Assembly: GCA_002299555.1 (NCBI GenBank)
Contig: DBOL01000040.1
Span: forward strand, 1-31,390
Direction of reading: 5' to 3'
DNA: 31,390 nucleotides
Origin: Candidatus Aminicenantes bacterium UBA647
Lineage (GTDB): Bacteria > Acidobacteriota > Aminicenantia > UBA2199
Shown here: positions 23,197-29,745 of the stretch, piece by piece
How positions within the stretch are numbered: position 1 is the stretch's first letter
How the letters are laid out: every line of letters begins with the position of its first letter
The notes under the pieces: generated by a model
Told to the model about the DNA's origin: nothing
Databases searched by the model: none
What the model saw: only the letters and a program-made list of their open reading frames with translations
Translations under genes and position numbers: made by a program

Positions 23197-24519
23197 TTGA
23201 ATATTAGAGAAGCACTAAAGATCCTGAAGGATGAGAATGTTAAATATCTGAGGCTGCAGTTTACTGACATTATGGGTATCAATAAGAATGTTGAGGTCCC
23301 CCCTTCCCAATTTGAAAAAGCACTGGATGGGAAAGTGATGTTTGATGGATCATCTATTGAAGGGTTCTCGAGGATAGAGGAGTCCGACATGATGTTGAGT
23401 CCGGATATTGATACTCTGGTGATATACCCGTGGAATAACAATGAGAAAAGAGTTGCGAGGCTTATTTGTGATATTCACAATCCGGATGGAACTCCGTTCG
23501 ATGGATGTCCCAGGAATATATTAAAGAAAGTGTTGAAGCAGGCATCAGATATGGGATATGTTATGAATGCCGGACTCGAGGCTGAATTTTTTCTTTTCGA
23601 GAAAGATGAAAAAGGCAATATCACTATAAACACACATGATGCCGGAGGATATTTTGACCTTACTCCGATCGACCGTGGAGAAGAAGCGAGACAGGAGATG
23701 GTGGATGTCCTCTCAAGTATAGGATTTGAAGTGGAAGCCGCTCACCACGAGGTTGCCCCCGGGCAACATGAGATAGATTTCAAATATGCAGAATCTCTTA
23801 CAGCCGCAGATAGAATTGCTACGTTCAGGTTTGTTGTACGGAAAGTTGCATCGCATTATAATCTGCATGCTACCTTTATGCCAAAACCGATATTCGGAAT
23901 AAACGGCAGTGGAATGCATACACATCAGAGCCTTTTTAAGGGGAAGAAGAATGTTTTTTATGATCAGAAGTCAGAATTCCAACTCAGCGATGTTGCAATG
24001 GGATATATCGCCGGAATTTTAAGGCATGCTAAAGCCTTTACAGCGATCACGAATCCTCTAATAAATTCATATAAAAGACTGGTTCCCGGTTTTGAGGCAC
24101 CAACAATGATAAGCTGGTCTGAAAAGAACCGTTCCCCATTGATAAGAGTACCTGCGAAAAGGGAGATCGGGACCAGAATAGAGGTTAGATCACCTGATCC
24201 ATCTGCAAATCCATATCTTGCTCTTGCTGTAATGCTTGCGTCGGGGCTTGAGGGCATTGCCAATAAACAATACCCTCCAGATCCTGTAAATAAAAATTTG
24301 TATAAAATGTCGAAACGTGAGATGGCAAGGCTGAAGATAGGTGTCCTTCCTGGAAGTCTTTCAGAGGCACTGGACAGTATGGAAAGGGATCCTTTGATCA
24401 GGAAGGTTCTGGGTGAACATATCTACACAAACTATCTGAAAGCAAAAAGGGGTGAATGGAGGGATTATATTCAGCAGGTACATTCCTGGGAACAGGAACA
24501 TTATTTAGCAAAATATTGA
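23197..24519 (+). CDS. glnA: Glutamine synthetase type I (GSI-alpha, B. subtilis type)
   Basis: 440 residues; ATP-dependent ligation of ammonia to glutamate. VKYLRLQFTDIMG, MFDGSSIEGFSRIEESDM, GLEAEFFLF, HHEVAPGQHEIDFKYA, FGINGSGMH and NRSPLIRVPA cover the metal, glutamate and nucleotide sites. The arginine in GFSRIEESDM matches the feedback-sensing Arg62 of B. subtilis GlnA. The adenylylation loop of GSI-beta enzymes is absent, so regulation is by feedback rather than adenylylation. A TTG start at 23197, five bases after GGAGG, is chosen: it gives the standard N-terminus, while the longer frame adds 20 residues that overlap the promoter. The next gene follows after 34 bases. Confidence 0.95.
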   Translation: MNIREALKILKDENVKYLRLQFTDIMGINKNVEVPPSQFEKALDGKVMFDGSSIEGFSRIEESDMMLSPDIDTLVIYPWNNNEKRVARLICDIHNPDGTPFDGCPRNILKKVLKQASDMGYVMNAGLEAEFFLFEKDEKGNITINTHDAGGYFDLTPIDRGEEARQEMVDVLSSIGFEVEAAHHEVAPGQHEIDFKYAESLTAADRIATFRFVVRKVASHYNLHATFMPKPIFGINGSGMHTHQSLFKGKKNVFYDQKSEFQLSDVAMGYIAGILRHAKAFTAITNPLINSYKRLVPGFEAPTMISWSEKNRSPLIRVPAKREIGTRIEVRSPDPSANPYLALAVMLASGLEGIANKQYPPDPVNKNLYKMSKREMARLKIGVLPGSLSEALDSMERDPLIRKVLGEHIYTNYLKAKRGEWRDYIQQVHSWEQEHYLAKY

Positions 24520-24553
24520 TGATATGCAAAAAGTAATGGGGAGATATTCCTGA

Positions 24554-25147
24554 ATGTTACCCGGAATTTTTCTGGCAGCAGGCCTCGGGGAAAGATTCGG
24601 GTCCCAGAAATTAATATATCCTTTCGAAAATGAACCTCTATTAGTCCGGGGATTGAGAAGCTGTATCAGATCAAAGTTAAGCGAGATCATTATTGTCCTT
24701 GGTTATGAGTCCGGGGAAGTAAAACAAATTATAGAAGAATATTTTCCTGGAGATCAAAAATTAAGAATCATAAAAAATAAGGATTTTTCAAAAGGGATGA
24801 TCTCATCTTTTAATTCAGGGCTTGAACTTCTGGATGGAAAAACCAGAGGAGTAATGATGATATTTGCTGATATGCCATTTGTCAGTTCATCTACAATAAA
24901 CAAATTGATAGAATCATGGAATGGGAATGAGATGATCATCCCGGAAGTGAACGGAAGTTACACTCACCCCCGAATTATCCCATCCTTCCTATTCCCCGAT
25001 TTCCTGGGGCTTGACCAATTTAATACAGGAAAAGATATAATCCGGGACAACAGAGATAAAATAAAAACTGTTGTTTTTGAGAATAGAGAGGAATTTATGG
25101 ACGTTGATTCAAAGAGTGATCTTAAAGGATTCCCCTCTGATCAGTAA
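24554..25147 (+). CDS. MobA/MocA-like nucleotidyltransferase
   Basis: 197 residues of the NTP_transf_3 family. LAAGLGERFGSQK (7-19) is the nucleotide-binding signature and FADMPFVSSSTI carries the metal-binding aspartate. Relatives cytidylate or guanylate the molybdopterin cofactor (MocA, MobA), and some act on other small molecules. No molybdoenzyme or moa/moe gene is in the window, so the substrate is open. It follows glnA by 34 bases on the same strand and may be co-transcribed. SD GGGGAG lies about ten bases before the ATG. Length is typical for MocA (about 190-200). Confidence 0.85.
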   Translation: MLPGIFLAAGLGERFGSQKLIYPFENEPLLVRGLRSCIRSKLSEIIIVLGYESGEVKQIIEEYFPGDQKLRIIKNKDFSKGMISSFNSGLELLDGKTRGVMMIFADMPFVSSSTINKLIESWNGNEMIIPEVNGSYTHPRIIPSFLFPDFLGLDQFNTGKDIIRDNRDKIKTVVFENREEFMDVDSKSDLKGFPSDQ

Positions 25148-25193
25148 GGCGTATGAGTAAAATAAATTCATGTAGTAATGTGCCGTTTTTTGT

Positions 25194-25220
25194 AAAAAAG
25201 ATTGACCTTATTTGTCAATC
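25194..25220 (-). terminator. Rho-independent terminator of the PilZ gene
   Basis: On the reverse strand GATTGAC and GTCAATC (25220-25214 and 25206-25200) form a 7-bp stem with a seven-base loop, followed directly by six T (25199-25194). The stem begins inside the PilZ stop codon. The stem is AT-rich, so strength is moderate. Confidence 0.65.
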
Positions 25221-25548
25221 AGATGTATCTCTGGTACTCGACAAAATTTAAATAATCAGAAGGTGCATCAGTAATTTTAATACCAAGTCCATTTATAGGC
25301 GAGAGTCCCGGTTCGCATGGGATCGTCTGGTTCCATATTATTTCCCCGCCAAGTTTAAAAAGAGAGTCTTCTCCAACAAGTGAAACCGTTACATTTCTTT
25401 CTGTATTCAGGTCAAGTCCGATGGCTTCAATGTAGACTCCGGTTCTTGAAATATTTTTTGTGACACAGGAAAATACTCTGTCTTTATAACGTACACTCGC
25501 TGTAAGATTTTTTTTGAATCTGCCTTCAGATCTTGGTATTCTGTCCAT
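25219..25548 (-). CDS. PilZ domain protein
   Basis: A 109-residue single-domain PilZ protein, probable c-di-GMP receptor. The two ligand motifs are present: Arg6-x3-Arg10 (RSEGR) and Asn32-x-Ser34-x2-Gly37 (NISRTG), followed by strands and GLGIKITD near the end. It is cytoplasmic and its output is unknown; such proteins often act on motility, exopolysaccharide or secretion. The Zn-ribbon/GspE-N-like protein at 10581 is another possible c-di-GMP-linked protein in the window. SD GGAGG precedes the ATG. Confidence 0.9.
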   Translation of the reverse strand: MDRIPRSEGRFKKNLTASVRYKDRVFSCVTKNISRTGVYIEAIGLDLNTERNVTVSLVGEDSLFKLGGEIIWNQTIPCEPGLSPINGLGIKITDAPSDYLNFVEYQRYI

Positions 25549-25749
25549 AGTATCCTCCGTCCATTGTTTGTTAGCAATTTTGATTCCCGGTTAAAGGATT
25601 ATTTAATATTTTTTTATATTTCCCCTTTTAAACTTGTGGGAGCATAAATTGATCCGCGATTTCTTCCGGTATAGCCAACAGATCAGCGCCAAGAATATAG
25701 GAAAATCGTGTTGTTTGTATAAAAATTACACACAAGTGAAGGGGGTATC

Positions 25750-27405
25750 TTACTTATCTTTTTTTTTTGATGATTTTTTTTTTGATTTTGGCTTACTGGT
25801 TTTTATATCCGGATAGACTTCTTTTATACATGATGGGCACATGGAGTGGCTGAAACTTGCCTCCGAGTGGCTGTTTATATACTCTTCAACCTGATGCCAG
25901 TATCCACTGTCATCCCGGATCTTTTTGCACGATGAACACATGGGAAGCAGTCCGCTCAATTGGTGAATTTCTGTAAGGGTTTTTTCAAGTTCTTCACTCT
26001 TCTTTTTGAGTTGAAGATTTGCTTTAATTTTCCATCTGTATGCAAAAAAGAAAAACAATACACTAATAATAAGCATAAAAGTTATTAGTTTCTGAAGGGT
26101 AATGAATTTTTTCTGTTTATTAAGCTCAAGTTGCTTTATCTCATTTACTTTCTCAAGAAGAAGGATCTTATTCTCATTCTTCTCCATTTCTATATCTGTT
26201 TCAAGTTCTGCTATTTTTTTACTTTTTTCGGTACTGAAAATATCCCGGTTAAGTTTGAAAGAGCGTTCCAGATATTTAAAGGCATCTTTGAAATTATTTG
26301 CCCTGAATGCAAGGTCAGACAAGAATTTTGTAAGATCCATTACTTCTAATTTCAGGCCATGTTTCTCTGCAAGATTTAGCGCTTTTATAGCGAGAATACG
26401 ACTTTTTGAAATGTTGCCGGTCTTTGAATACAAATTTGCAATACTTATATCAGTGATCACTTCTCCCCTGATGTTTGAATCTTCTTTTGCAAGCTCTCTG
26501 GACCTGATAAAGTAGGGAAGTGCTTTCATATACTCCTTGTTTTCCATGAAAATAATTGCAATATCATTAAGGCAATATGATAAAGCTTTTGAATTCTCAG
26601 TTTGAACAGCAATTTTCAATGCATTTTGTTTTAGTTCAAGAGCTTCATCATATTTTTTTTGAAGAAAATATATATTTGATATCTCATTCAGAGCCATGAT
26701 CTTCAGGTCAATTCTGTTGTTCTCCTTTGATATCTCAAGTGATCTCTCAAACTTGACAAGCCCATTCTCATATTCTTTCATTTCACGGCATACATACCCA
26801 TGAAGATAGAAGGAGAAAAAGAGGGACTCAACATCTCCACTCTCTTTTGCATATTTTTTTCCTCTTATTGCATACGCTATGGTATTTTCATACTCAGATA
26901 AAAGTAGATATGCTCTGGAAATAGAAATAACGATCTTTGATTTTAAGATACTATTATTGTTCAGATCACAATATTTTAACGCTTTTTGATAACTCACCAG
27001 AGATTTTCTGTATCTGTTCATTTTCAGATAAATCTCACCGAGCCAGAAAAATGATTCGGCACAAACACCTAAAATTTTCTTACTCTTCTCCATGTCATTC
27101 AGCATTAAAATTCTGGCTTTTACATTGGTGAGAGTTTTAAGTGCTTCCTGAAAATTATTTTTATAGTAAAATGCTTTTCCTATTATCAACCTTGCTTTTA
27201 TTTCAAAATATTTATTATCATTCCCTTTTGAGAAAAGGAGAATACTTTTTGCCAGGTCCATTGAGCTGTCAGGGTCAGCTTTTACGGCTTCATTGGCTTT
27301 TTGAAGGTGGATTTCCGGGTCGATATTTTTCCAGGAATTATCCTCTGCAGGAAGTAACATTAAAAAAAAACACATTAAGATAAGTATGATAAATGCCCGT
27401 TTCAT
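25750..27405 (-). CDS. Periplasmic TPR protein with transmembrane helix and cytoplasmic four-cysteine domain
   Basis: 551 residues: signal peptide or anchor (1-20), about nine TPR units across 30-390, a coiled coil (about 395-435), one transmembrane helix (439-455), another coiled coil (460-483), then Cys490-x2-Cys493...Cys523-x2-Cys526 in the motif LLPMCSSCKKIRDDSGYW to SHSMCPSCIKEVYP. That motif is familiar as a short tail of histidine kinases and response regulators in several phyla and is likely a zinc or redox site. The layout is that of a sensor kinase without the kinase. The C-terminus is poly-lysine, encoded by two runs of ten A. SD GAGGG and a good promoter precede it. Confidence 0.78.
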   Translation of the reverse strand: MKRAFIILILMCFFLMLLPAEDNSWKNIDPEIHLQKANEAVKADPDSSMDLAKSILLFSKGNDNKYFEIKARLIIGKAFYYKNNFQEALKTLTNVKARILMLNDMEKSKKILGVCAESFFWLGEIYLKMNRYRKSLVSYQKALKYCDLNNNSILKSKIVISISRAYLLLSEYENTIAYAIRGKKYAKESGDVESLFFSFYLHGYVCREMKEYENGLVKFERSLEISKENNRIDLKIMALNEISNIYFLQKKYDEALELKQNALKIAVQTENSKALSYCLNDIAIIFMENKEYMKALPYFIRSRELAKEDSNIRGEVITDISIANLYSKTGNISKSRILAIKALNLAEKHGLKLEVMDLTKFLSDLAFRANNFKDAFKYLERSFKLNRDIFSTEKSKKIAELETDIEMEKNENKILLLEKVNEIKQLELNKQKKFITLQKLITFMLIISVLFFFFAYRWKIKANLQLKKKSEELEKTLTEIHQLSGLLPMCSSCKKIRDDSGYWHQVEEYINSHSEASFSHSMCPSCIKEVYPDIKTSKPKSKKKSSKKKDK

Positions 27406-27431
27406 TTCAAAATCCCTCTTAATTTGTAATC

Positions 27432-27461
27432 ATTATAAAAAATTAAAATTGAAATGTCCAA
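27432..27461 (-). promoter_or_regulatory. Promoter of the TPR sensor-like gene
   Basis: On the reverse strand TTGGAC (27461-27456), an 18-base AT-rich spacer and TATAAT (27437-27432), about 26 bases before the ATG at 27405. Confidence 0.6.
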
Positions 27462-27517
27462 TAGATCAAAGGGAATGATGGTATAAAAAAGGGTTATATA
27501 ATACTATTTTGAATACA

Positions 27518-28612
27518 ATGAATATTATTGAGCCGACATTACTTCTTGATAAAGTAAAATGCAGAAACAACATCCGTTCGATGGTGAAGAAAGCCACAGG
27601 GGCAGGTATATCTTTCAGACCCCACTTCAAAACACATAATTGCAGAGAGATCGGAAAATGGTTTCGTGATGAGGGAGTAGATAAGGTCACAGTCTCTTCT
27701 GTTAAAATGGCCGCTTACTTTGCAGATGACGGTTGGGAAGACATAACTATTGCTATTGTATTCAATATACTTGAGACCGGTAAAGTAAATGAAATACTGA
27801 AATCGGGAACGAACATAAATCTTATTGTTGATTCCCCGGAAACATTAAGTGTTCTTAAAAAGGAGTTGAAGTATCAGGTTTCAATATTTATAAAAATTGA
27901 TACCGGGTATAACAGGACAGGGATCCTGTCGGATGAAATTGAAAAAATAGAAGTAGTAGTGAAAGCGATAAATGATGCCGGGATGAGATTTGCAGGTTTC
28001 CTGACCCATTCCGGGCATAGTTACAAAGCGACTTCCACTAATGAGATCCTTGATATATATAATGATACTCTGAGAAAAATGGGTAGCCTGAAGCAAAGGT
28101 TCAGGAATGAATATCCTGATATTGTGATCTCTGTCGGGGATACTCCGACAATTTCGATCACTCCTGATCTAAGGGGCGTTGATGAGATAAGGCCGGGGAA
28201 TTTTGTTTTTTATGACCTGATGCAATTATCACTTGGTTCCTGTACATCAGACGATATCGCGGTTGTCCTGGCTGCTCCTGTTATTTCCAGGAACACTTTG
28301 AGAAAAGAGGTCGTTGTTCATGGGGGTGCTGTACACATTTCAAAAGAGTTTATTTCAGATCCTTCAGGCAGGTCAACTTACGGACAACCGGTCATTTTAA
28401 AAGCTGATGGCTGGGAGAAACTTTCAGGTGATTCTTATGTCTCAAGTGTGTCACAGGAACATTCGATCATTAAAGCGGATGATGAATTTTTCGATTCAGT
28501 TTCAACAGGGGATGTAATAGGGATAGTGCCGGTACACTCATGCCTGGCGGCAAATCTTATGGGATCTTATCTGACCCTGGATGGTGAGAGGATAATGAGA
28601 GACAGGTCCTGA
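27518..28612 (+). CDS. DSD1-like PLP enzyme (D-serine dehydratase / D-threonine aldolase family)
   Basis: 364 residues of the alanine-racemase-fold III PLP family. RPHFKTHN (34-41) contains the PLP lysine Lys38; HSGHSY and the SVGDTPT glycine loop bind the cofactor phosphate. The C-terminal domain has VHGGAVH, SQEHSII and PVHSC with His340 and Cys342. A His-x-Cys pair binds zinc in eukaryotic-type D-serine dehydratases, whereas D-threonine aldolases have His-x-Asp, so a D-serine dehydratase-like activity is favoured. ATG 27518 is chosen; a TTG at 27509 would add three residues. No SD; TATAAT at 27497-27502 is only 15 bases before the ATG. Divergent from the TPR gene. Confidence 0.85.
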   Translation: MNIIEPTLLLDKVKCRNNIRSMVKKATGAGISFRPHFKTHNCREIGKWFRDEGVDKVTVSSVKMAAYFADDGWEDITIAIVFNILETGKVNEILKSGTNINLIVDSPETLSVLKKELKYQVSIFIKIDTGYNRTGILSDEIEKIEVVVKAINDAGMRFAGFLTHSGHSYKATSTNEILDIYNDTLRKMGSLKQRFRNEYPDIVISVGDTPTISITPDLRGVDEIRPGNFVFYDLMQLSLGSCTSDDIAVVLAAPVISRNTLRKEVVVHGGAVHISKEFISDPSGRSTYGQPVILKADGWEKLSGDSYVSSVSQEHSIIKADDEFFDSVSTGDVIGIVPVHSCLAANLMGSYLTLDGERIMRDRS

Positions 28613-28620
28613 AGCAGTGT

Positions 28621-29673
28621 TTACCACTTGCTGATCAAAAAAATCAACAGGAAAAATGTGAACAGTCCATATTTAAGGTGGTTGTATGTCTTAGAATGAT
28701 CTGACTTAAATCCGTTCAGATAGTATGAGGTCGGGTAGAGGATAAGGATCACAAGGGTAAACAGGAGGGATGCTTCAATTATACTCAGGGACCCCTTTAG
28801 AAATCGATATAATCCCGGATTAAGAGGTGATCCGTAGATGATCATAAGGTGGGACATATAGAGGAAGAGGCTCTCTCTGGATGCAGTAAGGAATCCAGTG
28901 AAAAATGAAAAAGATATTTGCGGGATCAGTCGGATGATTGAATAAAGCAATAGAACCTTTCCCGAATCGGAGATCATTCCTATCAACTCCCGGGGGAGAA
29001 GATGAGCGAATGAGAGCATTATAATGCTGAGGATAAGAACATAAATGTTGAATTTTTTCAGGAATCGTGAAGCAAGGATGCCGAGAAAAAGGTAGAAAGA
29101 CCAGAATATAAAAGGGAATTGAGAGATGTCTTTATCCACAAATGAAGCCAGAAAAATATTGTCAGGTGTATCAATAAAAAAAGGTGATGCAATATTGAAG
29201 ATCACAATAATTAAGATCACCGGAATGAATATTCGCCTTAGAAATGCCCATACAAAAATTGCCAACATCAGAGAAAACCCGATCGTCTGTAATATATCCA
29301 TTCTTAGTAATTTATACTCTATTCCCGTTCCCCAGAACTCAATGATCTTCTGAAGTGAGAAGAAAGGGAGGTGAAGAAAATACCCGAGAACAATTATCCC
29401 TGATAAATGACGAACTTTTATAAGAAGGTCAGTTGACCTTTTATTATGGATCGTATAATAGAACAGGAATCCTGCGAGGAATAAAAAACCCGGTGCGACA
29501 ACACCATGAATATATTCGTGAGCTCTGAACCACGATCCTGACTTCAGCTCAGTGTCCAGCAAAGATCTGAACAAGTGCCCCTGGATCATTAAAAAAATAA
29601 TTATTCCACGAAAATAATCGAGAAAGGGTTCTCTTTTCACGATCCTGCTATTGTTGTGATCACTTATTTTCAT
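28621..29673 (-). CDS. Membrane acyltransferase-like protein (HGSNAT/DUF1624 family)
   Basis: A 350-residue inner-membrane protein with about nine hydrophobic segments. The N-terminal FLDYFRGIIIFLMIQGH (17-33) matches the R-G...GH helix of the heparan-alpha-glucosaminide N-acetyltransferase/YeiB-like superfamily, where the histidine takes part in acyl transfer; a second His-rich helix (EYIHGVVAPGFLFLAGF) follows. The likely role is acetylation of an envelope glycan or small molecule, with acyl-CoA from the cytoplasm. It ends eight bases from the convergent DSD1-like gene. It lies downstream of the SDR gene on the same strand after a 72-base gap and may be co-transcribed. Substrate unknown. 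Confidence 0.75.
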   Translation of the reverse strand: MKISDHNNSRIVKREPFLDYFRGIIIFLMIQGHLFRSLLDTELKSGSWFRAHEYIHGVVAPGFLFLAGFLFYYTIHNKRSTDLLIKVRHLSGIIVLGYFLHLPFFSLQKIIEFWGTGIEYKLLRMDILQTIGFSLMLAIFVWAFLRRIFIPVILIIVIFNIASPFFIDTPDNIFLASFVDKDISQFPFIFWSFYLFLGILASRFLKKFNIYVLILSIIMLSFAHLLPRELIGMISDSGKVLLLYSIIRLIPQISFSFFTGFLTASRESLFLYMSHLMIIYGSPLNPGLYRFLKGSLSIIEASLLFTLVILILYPTSYYLNGFKSDHSKTYNHLKYGLFTFFLLIFLISKW

Positions 29674-29745
29674 TATAGGTGTTTAAATCTCCGATCAGAC
29701 TATTCTATCAGATTGAAAGGTGTCAGGTAAAGCAGTTTCTTAAAA

